Shown here in pieces: positions 53,388 to 64,000 of a stretch of 64,000 nt of DNA. Source of the stretch: Antedon mediterranea (Eukaryota; Echinodermata; Crinoidea; Comatulida; Antedonidae); NCBI RefSeq assembly GCF_964355755.1, contig NC_092672.1:25292501-25356500 (forward strand), given 5' to 3'. The notes below the pieces were generated by a model, which did not search any database, had not been told where the DNA came from, and worked only from the letters and a program-made list of their open reading frames with translations. Positions within the stretch are counted from its first letter, which is position 1. Each line of letters starts with the position of its first letter. The translations under genes and the position numbers were made by a program.

Positions 53388-54232
53388 TTAAAGATGTATT
53401 GCCCCCTGAAAAATAATTTTTTTAATTTTTTGTTGTTGAATATGCTATTTTAATGTCACATAATAGTTATTGACTTCGACCAAAATTGGATTATATATTT
53501 TTTTTTTTTTTTATTTAAAAAAAATATGCGCACTCATGGCAATTTTTTAAACGCTTAAAATTGCCTGGAACGTACTCTTATTTCATCGAAAATAAATTTT
53601 GAAAATTTTAAGCGCGCGTACGCATGCGTTACATGCGCTACGAAAGTAATTGTATTGCCCCATATGATGATTTATGCCCTGAAATTTATGAGTACCAAAT
53701 TTTATTTAATTGTGATTCATGGTTGTGAAGATATGATTACAAACGTGATTTCGTTAAATCGTGCGTAGACCGCGTAATTTTTTATTGCGCACCGTGAAAA
53801 CATAACCACATCGATTCCTGGCCATAAGGAATATACTGTGAAAAATTGACTTTGCTAGATTAAACTGATATCAAGATAAGGTCAGAAAGCGATAACACGC
53901 TTAGTGATACCGGACAGACAGACAGACAGACAGACCGACAGACCGACAGACAGACCGACAGACAGACCGACCGACAGACCAACCGACCGACATAGTGAAC
54001 TATAGAGTCGCGTCCACGTGACTAAAAATGGTCAAATTGGCTCCCAGCCAATGGAATTTTCGTTGAATTTAACCATTTATCATGTTATTTTATAGGCCTA
54101 AGTGAAACATTATTTTTTCAGTTTTTTTTTCTACAGAAGTGATTCACTTTATTAAAACTACAAAATAACCTATTCAAAGTTTGATTTAATTAATCTTCAT
54201 TTTTCATGTTTTGGGAGACAATACATATTTAA
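53388..54232. mobile_element. MITE, family TTAAAGATGTATTG, composite copy
   Basis: The outer ends match the intact copy at 25,609 (TTAAAGATGTATTG and CAATACATATTTAA), but the interior is about 500 bases longer. The extra DNA (53,500-54,023) ends with the AGTCGCG-family tail, including GACAGACA/GACC repeats and GTCGCGTCCACGTGACT. One element has therefore inserted into the other. Confidence 0.7.
53900..54023. mobile_element. AGTCGCG-family segment, copy 3 (nested)
   Basis: An ACGCTTAGTGATACCGGACAG start, a run of GACAGACA and GACC units, then CCGACATAGTGAACTATAG and a GTGACT end. It lacks a clean left terminus. Confidence 0.6.
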
Positions 54233-55264
54233 GGGTCAACGATCCATACTAAAATATTTTGAAAATGATAGTAGGTCAAGTGTTATAACGTTCGTAAAAG
54301 CTAGTTACTTATTGGCCGTAGAGGGGGTAAATGCATAAAATGTTATTGCACTTTGACCGGAAGAAATAGAGGAAGTCCAGGCTAACATGTTAATGAAATA
54401 ACAACTCAATTAGACAGTTACGCAAATTATTGTTATTAAACTATGTTTTTAAAAAAATATTTGAATTTGAATAAACCAACTTCACAGACATACAAACCGC
54501 GGATTGTCCCAGTTGTAAACATGAATAAGGAACAAATTATTCGTTTCAATAAACTTAAGGAACGAGAAAGTAAAATCGTTTATTTTACAATCGATATATG
54601 CCTATTATTAAAAAGACTGTACAATAGCATATCTTGTTTTTTTAATTGTCTAAGTATTATGGTGAAAATGGTGTTTTTTTTTTATTATATCCCTTTATTA
54701 TTATTATAAAAATATGTAGAATTTAAAAATAACTTATACAAAAAAAAAATAGATATTAATTTCCTTAAAATAACATATTCTTTTCTGTGACAGTTTTTTT
54801 TGTTGGAAAGAAAAAAAAAAACTATTTGCCGGTCCTTCTAAAGGAACACCAAAATAGTCTTGAATAAAAAACTAAAATTAATATTTCGATTGTGCTAAAT
54901 CAAAAAGAAAGTGTGGCTACCAAATCCTACTAATTTCTTAAATCAGCGCATTTATAACTCTCATTTATTTTCGTTATACTTTAGTACTGGTGACTTTCTT
55001 GGATGAACTCATAAAAGCAAATGATAACGTACATTACGCGATAATTGTTTTGATACTAAGATTAATTTTGTTGGTGATACTAAAAGCTAGATTAATGACG
55101 TGCTCGCAAAATTTATGACTATATACAGTAAAAACAATTTTATAAAACGTCTGTTATTTTAAATCGTTGCCAATGATAGTCAGCAAATTTCGCATGACAG
55201 CAGATAAATGATCGTTTGTTGAAGTACGATAATAGAAAAAGAAGAAGAAGCATTATTTTTCAAA

Positions 55265-56452
55265 ATGGTTTACGGATTTACTCGTATAATCGCTATCTTT
55301 GTAATGCAAAGTATTATTATTATTCCAATCACAACTTCAGGTAGGGCGAAACATTTTATTGTCAGATGAAATGGGTGATTTTTAGGTCTTGCGTTCTTTT
55401 TCCCCTCTGTTGTGGCGTTCACCACTGTTTTTATTCATTCTATAAGATAATTTAATATGTCTTGCTATTATATTATTTTTCGTTATTTTCTTCTATCTGT
55501 AGGCCTAAGTATGTGATTTGATAATAAACGTTAATTGATAGTGGTAATTTAAAATCTGCACGTCATTTATATTTCTATCTTATCAACTAAAACTTTAACA
55601 TTTACTAAATATCTCGTTTTTAATGGCAAAATATGTTTATATGGGCTTATGTGATTTTTATAGGTAATTATAAGACTATTCTAGGTATATTAGTACAAAC
55701 ATTTAAAAAGTGTTATTTTAGCTCAAAATGTCTCTTACTTCCTTCTGCTATGGTACTATGAGCGCACTATGTTGAACAAACCCATATTGAAGGAAGCAAA
55801 TCCCCAATAATTATAGTAAACCAATGGTCACATGAAAAATACAATTATAAATTAATGGTAAGAAGTATTCACTACATTAAGTATTACTTAAAACCAGTAT
55901 ATCAAACTTTGATTTACATAAAAATAGATATATTACTTGTTTTTTTGTCTTGTGTGGGTTCGTCCCACTTTTATTATCATACTCTGTTATAAACATTTTA
56001 TTTTTTAAACTTATTTTTTCCTCTCGTTTATATCTTACAATGTTAAAAGTAATTATAATAAAAACATTGAATTCATTATTTTACATTAAAAAAAGTAATT
56101 TAAATATATAAAATAATTAACAAAATGCCTAATAAAAGACGATAAAAATTGATTAAAAATTGATTTGACAGTTGTAATTATTCGTTAAAGCTCGTGCTCG
56201 TGTTCGTGTTCGGGGAGAGAGGCTATAAACTCAGGGGAGGAATATAAAATACCCTCCCTTTTCACCAAGACAAAAATGATTGAGATGAATAAGAAGAATG
56301 CAAAAGTTTAGAAAATAAGGTATTTAGAATGGATAGGATGGAATTATCTATTTAATGAAAACCGTAAGGTTAGAGTCCATACACTGTGCAAGTCCAAAAT
56401 AGTATTTTGACTCTGTGTGTATGTGAGACGCTTCATACCACCCGGATGTAAA

Positions 56453-56513
<61 letters not shown>

Positions 56514-59500
56514 AATAACAAGACTTAAAATAACGTTATACATCAATATTAAAATATTTGTATTTCAATTCAATTAAATAAATTTACATATTATTCATAT
56601 ACTCATCACAAGCACAGAAAAATTCAAAACGATAAAGATGGAAAAGTCGCTAAAATCAAAATTCGGAACCGGAACAGTTTGCTTGATATGCAGATTTTTC
56701 TTAACCTTTAGACCACTGGGGTTTTTATGGTAATTTTCATCTTCGATTGGGGAGCGAATCTTTTTTATCCACGTCGTAATACGGAGGAGCATAGATATAA
56801 TATTTATAACTATCAAAACGTACTAAAAAAGTCTAACAGTTTTTCTTTTACGTTAGCCCATTTTTTCCAGCTTTGATAAAGTTACATGCGTGTTCATATT
56901 TTATTAAATTGGAAAGTTCCGTTTTGTATACGTTCAATATTGTTTGTGTTTCTTCCTTTAATAAATTATTATAGGTAAAACCTGACTTATAAATACAAAA
57001 ACAGAAAATAGAAATAAGTTCATTCAAATAGATATATTACTTGACATAAAATATTTACTACAAATTTTGGAAAGCGTGTTCTTCATCCCTCGTAGTCGTT
57101 TGAAATATGTGATTTGTGTTTCTGTACGGTTTCATTAGTTATCCGCATTCAGCGGATAACTACTTGTAATTTTATGATTCTACGGGTTACCCCGGTGAAC
57201 TGGTTCACACAATAGCCCCTGTATCAGAGGGATTACCACCTATCTGATAGGACAGTGATTAATTCGCTATTGGTAATCCTTGGCCACATTGCCCAAAGAC
57301 ATAAAATAAATAAAATAAAATACTTTAACTTAATATATTTTAACCTAAATACAGGCCTATATTCAATTGAAATTGTCATTATCCAGTACTAATATCTACG
57401 ATGTATGTCACCTTTTATTTTAATATAATTATAACATAAAAAATGTGTATTTATTGATGTAATAATATTCTATGAAAACAAAATGCAAACAATAAAAAAT
57501 TAAAACATTTTTGGTATTTTGCTTAGAATCTTTTTAGTTTTGGATTAAATTCTGCAATAAGTAAATTAGTTTAATCAATGGCTTGGAAAAAGATACTTCC
57601 ATAAGATAGCCATGACACTGCTTTCTGATTTATAGCGCCTACATAAAGGTACAAACTTGTCCCATACTTCCTTTGCCTTGGTGGGTCAGTATTGTTAAAA
57701 AAAACTCACTTAATTGGAATTTTTATGAAGAAATATTTTGAGCCCTTAATTCCACCTAAAGCCTGTTTTCCTGTCGACGTTATTCGACGCTATCGTTAAC
57801 AATAATCAGCGATCTTCTACGTAAACATTGAAATGGTAACGATTTACAGGATAAGATACTCGCTGTCGTTATCATTTCAACTTGATCGTTTTCAAACGAT
57901 CGTCGTTGAACTGTTAACGATCAACGACGATAGCGTCGAATAACGTCGACAGGAAAACAGGCTTTAGTTTGCCTCTTAATTGTTTGCTAGATGGCATGGT
58001 TTTTATGAAGAGCTAAACTTCTCAAACATGTTAGTCAGACTTGGTACATGGAATAAAACTTTACATTTATGGTGTTTTCGGAACAAAATAATTATTTTAT
58101 TTCCGTAAAAAAATCTAATAATAAAACAGTGTGTTTCTCTTTGTTATTATTTCGCTCGTGTGGATATTCCTTTCACGTTTACTATTATTTAAAATAGGTA
58201 AATCCTGTATTCGATCTACAATTTTCAAGAAACATTACGATCTGCAAAAATCAGAAGGAACTGACCTGGTGTTTTCTACTAGAACAAGAAGTGCAACTCG
58301 ATGTTCTGTGTTGTGTCTGAGTCTTACTCCTGACTGTCAATCATTTCTCTATAACGTCACATCAAAATCATGTGAATTATCTGGCAGTTTGAGATTTGGA
58401 AACACTGGAGATAAGGGTGTATACTCACTTCGAACAAATGTACGTATTTTCTCCAAGGGAGTAGTTACAAAAGAAGCTTTGATAATTCGTATGACGTAGT
58501 TAGTTCGGTCGTCCCTATCACTCCTTAAATGTTAATGTTTTTTTACACTTTGATTTGAATATCTCATTAAAAGAAAACAAGGCCAACAGCCATAAGTCGC
58601 GTGCTAAAACACATAGTGATACCGGACCGACAGACAGACAGACAGACCGACCGACCAACCGACATAGTAAACTATAGAGTCGCGTCCACGCGACTAAAAA
58701 CTTCAATTAACCATAGTCATGACAGGAACTCATGTGCACCTCGGTTTGCACAAAAGTAGTGGGGGTTGTAAGAAAATGCTCCCACATAATTACTATCAGA
58801 TATTGACATTTTCAACAAATTGTGTATTGTGGAGTCAAGCCATGGAACAATAATTAAATACTTATTTTTCCATATTGAAAAAAATTTTAAATCAAAATAA
58901 ATCAGAAAAATTAAAAATGTTTACTGTCGTAGGCATACGATTAAGAGTTAATTTACGTGTCTCATCAACCGCCTTTTATTGCCGTAATTTTATTTAATTT
59001 AGGTGAAGGATTGCCAGGATATTTTGAAAACGTCAAGAAAAAGTGGATTATACCCAATTGCCAAAAGTGGTAGAAACGGATTGCTTGTATACTGTGATAT
59101 GGACACTGATGGAGGAGGATGGACGGTAAAGTATATCAACATGTTTATCAATTGATAGTCAATTGGATTTAACCATTATTTTATTCATTCAATTCGTCCA
59201 ATAATTTCAAACCTGGCAATGCAATATTCACAGATATATTAGTTTTGTAGTTCAAATGGGCTTTGTTGGGACAAACATTATTTTGAACAAGGTTACAATT
59301 TGTATTATTTACATAATTATTAATAGTTGCTTCTTGTAGCAACTCATAATGTATTGAAGTGACGGTGACGCAACACGATCCGCAATTGATACCTAGTGTA
59401 ACCTCTTTCAATTGTGCTGTGGTCCCAATTCTTTAAACAGAGATAAAAGAGCTATTGTATATTTTAGGTTTTCCAACGACGTGAAGATAATTCAATAGAT

Positions 59501-62495
59501 TTTTATCGGTATTGGGAGGAGTATAAACATGGATTTGGAAATATTTGCGGTGAGTTCTGGTTGGGGAATGACAATATACATGAGATGACGTCATCTGGAA
59601 AGTACAACCTTCGAATTGATATGAAAAAGAATTCTGGTGAAGCATACTATACAGTATACGAATCCTTCAGAATCAGGAATGAAAGTGAATGCTACACTTT
59701 GGAACTTGGAAATCTAATAAACGGCAACACTGGTAAATGCACAGATTGTTATTATTAATAAGCCTGCTCTATTAACTAACTTTCAATAAAAGTTAAGTAG
59801 AATGGAATATGAGAAAAAAAATATATTATTATTATTGCTGAGTTGTTAAGTAATAAAGACAAGAGCAATTTTTAAGGTTCTGTATGGCGATTTTTCAATT
59901 TTTAAGTTTGTGCGTGAGATGATGTGGGCCTAATAGTGTATTTAACTTAGTTTTTTTTTTTCTATCTCTTTTTATTTGTTTCATCCCATGAAAGTGGGTG
60001 GACGTTAGGTTTACACCCGTATTGTATTTTAATGTAATCTCTAATGTATTGAAGAATCTTGCTGACAGTATAGGATTATTTTCATTATATTGATTACAAG
60101 TCAAAATTAGAATATATCATTATATTATGCCTATACACCTTGCATCACGTGCCGTTTGAAATCTACCTTTAGCAGAAAGTGATATTTATAATAATGGTTC
60201 ACATTCAGCTTTTGGTTTAAAAAAAATGCAAGTTGGTGTTTTTGTTGAAAAATATTATAGTCCTATCAGTCTATACATCATTTTGGACTTTTAGATTAAG
60301 TGAACGTGCACATGACAGTCACGTCCACATGGGTTGTAGTGTCTGTTCTCGTCGATAGATATAACAACTTTTAGATAAAGTGGACATACATTGACGTGTC
60401 AGAAGTGAACTTATGACGTAATGACCTTCGGATCTGACCTTGTAATCTCTATAATAGCGCTCACTGTGGTGCTATTCCATTGGGCTGAGCCGTTGAAAGT
60501 ACACAGGCTTAGGCCTATCCGAGATCCTTAATTTTCTGAACGAAGGCTGGCGTCCTAGTGATAAGACCCAGGCCACAACCTGTATTATTAAATGTCTTAA
60601 TTAAGATAACCAATAAAAATCAATAATTCACAGTTTGCAAATATATTTTGACTAAATTCACTTTACTACATTCTCAGAAAATCATCGCGAGATTCTCGGC
60701 CATGATTTTTGCATACGTCCACTGGTACACAGAGAGAGAACGTAAAGATGCCACTGAACAAGCGCTCAGTCAATGTATCAGGCGCCTACCACAAGCGCAT
60801 ATCTTAAAAATGACGTAATAGGGTAGAGGTCGACATAGTGGACGTGAAAATCTAAAAGTCCCTATTTTCTCCAAGAAGGAAGACATAGGACAGTGGCCTA
60901 GCCTTCTACACAAATACAGTTTTAGACTATACTAAGCCCATGCTGTTGAACTAATACACAAGAGTAATAAAACAATTAATGTTTTCGCGCCGCTGCTCTA
61001 GCCAGCTATGTCCCATGAGGACATATTCATTAATAAGTTGTTTCATAGCGGTAGTTTTAGTATCTAAGGCCGACAGTTTTGCGAATTTGCAAACTCGACT
61101 ATAATTTATAGGTCCCAGCTGCTGGACCCCAAAAAACGTCTGGGAAAAGAGAGTCATGAGGGCTGACGGTTGAATTTTGGATTCTTGCCCTTTGATTGGT
61201 TGACGCGAATAAACAGATTGTGAAAGAATTTTCACTTCTTTTAAGTAAGTAATAACAACATTTATTCAACATCAACAGACAGTTTACATAGTTTATGGTC
61301 AAGACACACAGAAGCCAAAGTGGCTTGTCTTTATAGTCCCTAAGCATAAAACATAGACGGACGCATTACAGTTACAAAAAAAGACATTTTGAGACAGAAA
61401 ACGAAAAAATACAAAGTGAGATCAATCAAAATAACAACTCCATGATGCAATGTACCCCTCCAATTTGGACCACCGTCGGATTTCAGAGTTCTCGCTCCTG
61501 ATGTCTACGGCTGACTTTGGCAGCCAGCCGCAGCCGTCAGTCAGTCATGGACATCCCCGGCGTCCATTTAGGCTGTACAGATTGGATGAGGAGTTGACTG
61601 GTCCACAATTAGAGGAATCATGCGTCTTAGGCGTTAAATCTAAAATATAATGTAAGCATGGGCCTATATAATGTAAGCACTTGTACCACACACGTTGTCT
61701 CTAGAGGGTATTCAGTTGCAGTCACACACACACAGGCTACAGCACATTAAAGTTCAACATTGACCATTTTTAAATGCCATTTTATAATTAGTAGATTAAT
61801 ATTTGTTGGCAAATAATACATTGTTGGAAAGGTACACATATCTTCTTTCAAATGCTGTGTATACAATTAACTAGTGAAAAAAAGGGCATGTGATTCATAA
61901 TTAAAGAACTATCTGTGATTTGTATGTATCGTTGCGATTAAAGGACATCTTTTTAATAATTAATCATAAATTAATCCAAAGAACAATGATTAATTTTAAA
62001 ATGTCCGGCGGCATTTTTTGTAAGAAATAATTCTTGTTTATATATTAAGTATATTGAATGGAAAGAATATTTCATTTGTTGAAAAGTTCAACAGAATTCA
62101 ATAGAGAAATCTTTCAATTCGTGAAATATTTTCACCATCAACTCAAAACATTTATTTTATATACTGTATAAGAACACACGTTACTTTGTTTCTAACCAAA
62201 TTTAGGAAAGTATGTAATATTTATTTCATTAAAACTATATTCAGATTTATTTATTTACTATTATTTTTTAGTTGATGTATTGGAGCATGGTCCAGGGCAA
62301 TGTTTTTCAACACGTGACAGAGATAATGATGACAGAGATGAGGAATGTGCCAAGATATTTAATGGCGCCTGGTGGTTTCAAAGTTGTTTCACATGTCATT
62401 TAAATGGAGAGTATGGGAATTCATTTAATTGTTTTACTAACACTAGAAATCATCTGGCCATGAGTTGGGCCGAAATGAAAATGAAGCGTGACTAG
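55265..62495 (+). CDS. Secreted apple-like plus fibrinogen-domain lectin (ficolin-type FReD protein)
   Basis: Five exons join to 309 residues: 55,265-55,340; 58,198-58,439; 59,003-59,125; 59,468-59,732; 62,272-62,495. Phases agree (1, 0, 0, 1). Exon 1 is a signal peptide (MVYGFTRIIAIFVMQ). Exon 2 is a Cys-rich module resembling an apple/PAN domain, with the spacing RCSVLC, DCQSF and SCELSG. Exons 3-5 form a full fibrinogen C-terminal domain: DCQDILK, YCDMDTDGGGWT, FWLGND, the calcium-site segment FSTRDRDNDD (about 247-256) and GAWWFQSC, ending in MSWAEMKMK. It is probably secreted and binds acetylated sugars or other surface ligands in innate recognition, as known for ficolins and invertebrate FReD proteins. 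The ligand is unknown. The start exon was chosen because it is the only nearby ATG with a signal sequence and a matching phase-1 donor. Confidence 0.88.
56456..56510. repeat. (TA)n microsatellite
   Basis: About 27 uninterrupted AT dinucleotides in intron 1 of the fibrinogen-domain gene. Confidence 0.97.
57180..57325. repeat. SINE-like dispersed repeat, copy 2
   Basis: It shares AATAGCCCCTGTATCAG and GGTAATCCTTGGCCACAT with 38,320-38,460 and ends in an AAATAAATAAAATAAAA tail. A palindromic GTTATCCGCATTCAGCGGATAAC lies just before it at about 57,138; a similar one (GTTATCCGCTTAGTAGCGGATAAC) is at 62,952. Confidence 0.6.
57757..57966. mobile_element. 210-bp foldback MITE with TA borders
   Basis: TAAAGCCTGTTTTCCTGTCG and its complement form the ends. 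The arms continue through CGTTATTCGACGCTATCGTT, so much of the element folds back on itself. The TA at each border suggests a Tc1/mariner-type target. It lies in intron 1 of the fibrinogen-domain gene. Confidence 0.8.
58595..58695. mobile_element. Short TIR element, family AGTCGCG, copy 4
   Basis: It starts AGTCGCGTGCTAAAAC and ends CCACGCGACT, with a GACAGACAGACCGACC core. It lies in intron 2 of the fibrinogen-domain gene. Confidence 0.7.
60285..60861. mobile_element. MITE with GGACTTTTAGATT ends
   Basis: GGACTTTTAGATTAAGTG at the left and GTGAAAATCTAAAAGTCC at the right are inverted repeats. It is 577 bases, non-coding, in intron 4 of the fibrinogen-domain gene. Confidence 0.65.
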
Positions 62496-62675
62496 TACTC
62501 ATATGGTGCTCATATCATGTTTAAAGATGTTTTGACTCACAAAAACACAAACAAATTAAGATGATTAAAATCTGGGCCTGAGTTGGGCCGAAATGAAAAT
62601 GAATCGTGACTATTACTCATGTTTAAAGATGTTTCGACTCACAAAAACACAAACAAGTTAAGGTGAATAAAATCA
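62457..62675. repeat. Tandem duplication covering the end of the fibrinogen-domain gene
   Basis: The segment from GAGTTGGGCCGAAATGAAAA through the stop codon, TGTTTAAAGATGTTT and CTCACAAAAACACAAACAA is repeated about 117 bases downstream (62,580 on). The second copy is 3' UTR sequence and still contains the last coding words, altered at one base (AAGCGTGAC to AATCGTGAC). Confidence 0.85.
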
Positions 62676-64000
62676 GACTTTGAATATGCCAGTTTGGAGT
62701 TTTAATGAAGTTATTCACTTCCATAGAAGAAGGAACGAACAAAATAATGATTTACAAAAAAAGGCTGTACTTTATATATTTCAAGTCTATTCAAATAATT
62801 CTACAAAAAGACCTTTTGATGGGATTTGAAAGAAAGATCTGCACAAACGCAATGCCCAATATGATTCAAATTTGTTAATTTTTAGGTTATATGCATTATC
62901 ATGCATATAACCTCTTGATTCTGTCAAAATCTTTATTTATTTATTTATTAGTTATCCGCTTAGTAGCGGATAACTCCTTGTAATCGTCCTGTTCCATCGT
63001 ATTTTTTTTTCTTTTCTGTATTATGCTTCTTTCCTTCTGTCATTTTTGTGCGTCGCGTTTCTCTAAAACGTGTAAACAGAACATATCGTAACTTTGTCAA
63101 CATATCGACATTTACGTGAACTTGTGCACCTCCTATTTTTGAATGACGTCAGAGTTGCGCAACGTGACTTACACGCGATTTTATGAATTTCAATGATTGA
63201 TCATAGACTAAAAACCAAACATAATTTTGTTTTGACACTTTGTGAAAATTTAAGTCATATCAAGCGCAAACTTTCTATGGATTAAAAATAGCATGTTCCA
63301 CAAAAAGTTACGCGCGCACGCGCGTTTAAAATTTCAGAAAGCGAAAAATTAACTTCTAATCAACTTTCTATGCGTTTCATGTCATTTTGAGCATGTCAAA
63401 AATTCCCACGCGCGCGAAATTTTTACGCATGCGGTGCATGCAAAAAACATATTTTTTTCGCGTGATTTATGTTTTTTCAGCCTTTTCTAGTAATGTTACC
63501 AAATTTTAAACAATTTCGACTTAAAATTACGTCATACGAGCACGTCGAATTAGATAATTTGCACGCGTTTTTGGTGAAAAAGTTCAAAAAATCGTCAAAA
63601 TTATGCCTATTTTTAAACATTCATAGATTCTAAACTACATGGACAACTTTTTTTTAATTACATATTCTGGAAGTTGATGAGTTGTAGATATCGGATCATA
63701 CATTAATATGGCTAACCGGACATTGTGACATCATCGTATGGCCACGCGAATATAAAATATAGGATTTTTGTCTCTTTCGTCATAGCTCATCACATTTATT
63801 AGAGCGCATCTCCACTTATTCGTTGTCCATTTTCACCCCGATTTTAATATATTCTAGGTCAATCAACTATCTTTTGCATGAATTAAAAATTGTTTAATTT
63901 TTTTAACGTCATCATGCCTAAAAATTTAAATTACGTTGGTCATTAATTTCATCTTTACAGTAAATTTTAATCTGTTATACCTCGTAAGAATAAAATGTTA
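62496..64000. other. Downstream region with palindromes and repeat-like DNA
   Basis: No gene is recognised. It holds a palindrome at 62,884-62,911 (GGTTATATGCA and complement), a second at about 62,952, and from 63,000 a stretch with unusually many CGCG words (CACGCGCG, ACGCGCGC) that resembles the interior of the composite element at 53,550-53,850 in style. It is probably an interspersed repeat running off the window. Confidence 0.5.

Larger units (their letters stand above)
45599..55264. other. Gene-free region filled with mobile elements
   Basis: No host exon is recognised in 9.7 kb between DENR and the fibrinogen-domain gene. It is largely made of the foldback, TIR and LINE pieces listed separately. 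Stretches without assigned content are 45,600-46,340, 51,270-52,080 and 54,240-55,260, all AT-rich. Confidence 0.6.

Noticed and set aside
1-64000. tRNA, rRNA genes or CRISPR arrays
   Set aside because: No cloverleaf with a proper T-loop, no rRNA core sequence and no spacer-repeat arrangement was seen; tandem arrays here have contiguous units.

Overview
The window joins two very different kinds of DNA. Bases 1 to about 11,240 are a dense, intronless, visibly more GC-rich block with the layout of a large DNA virus: long ORFs on both strands, 3' ends that overlap, and divergent starts separated by only 34-40 bases. From about 11,250 to the end the DNA is AT-rich with spliced genes, 0.2-4 kb introns and many transposon remnants. 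This part reads as an invertebrate deuterostome genome. An echinoderm is my best guess from the gene content, but that is inference.

Viral block. Two genes point to a herpesvirus-like agent: a family B DNA polymerase with motifs A, B and C (minus strand, running off the left edge), and a protease/scaffold protein whose N-terminal 135 residues resemble herpesvirus assemblin and whose C-terminus has a V-x-A/S maturation site. Immediately upstream of the polymerase, in the same frame and separated by one stop codon, is an intact CARD-caspase that looks like an animal initiator caspase. It keeps the catalytic His and Cys but lacks the arginines that normally bind the P1 aspartate. The other viral ORFs are a 1,009-residue protein with a C2H2 finger and a RING, a four-helix membrane protein, a coiled-coil protein and four proteins I cannot identify. 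The block ends inside an intron of host OGFOD2, whose 5' exons are not seen in this window.

Host part, left to right. OGFOD2 (plus, 3' exons only, 11,311-12,848) converges on a complete theta-class glutathione S-transferase (minus, five exons, 14,018-20,416). Its intron 4 holds a 3.25 kb DNA transposon with long terminal inverted repeats, and its stop codon lies at the edge of a 60-bp minisatellite. Next is a complete class I cytokine receptor (minus, ten exons, 24,719-31,163): signal peptide, Ig domain, cytokine-binding module with a WSxWS-like FSDWS, fibronectin III region, transmembrane helix, Box1 and a tyrosine-bearing tail. A 7 kb stretch without recognised genes leads to DENR (minus, five exons, 38,116-45,598), whose first intron carries a 4.3 kb TIR element. 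From 45.6 to 55.2 kb there are only mobile elements, the clearest a 3.14 kb element with arms of about 1.2 kb and a perfect 10-bp target duplication. The last gene is a secreted apple-like plus fibrinogen-domain lectin (plus, five exons, 55,265-62,495).

The cytokine receptor and the fibrinogen-domain lectin look like signalling and recognition parts of innate immunity, while GSTT, DENR and OGFOD2 are housekeeping genes. Splice sites were read by eye and checked for phase consistency. No database search was possible.
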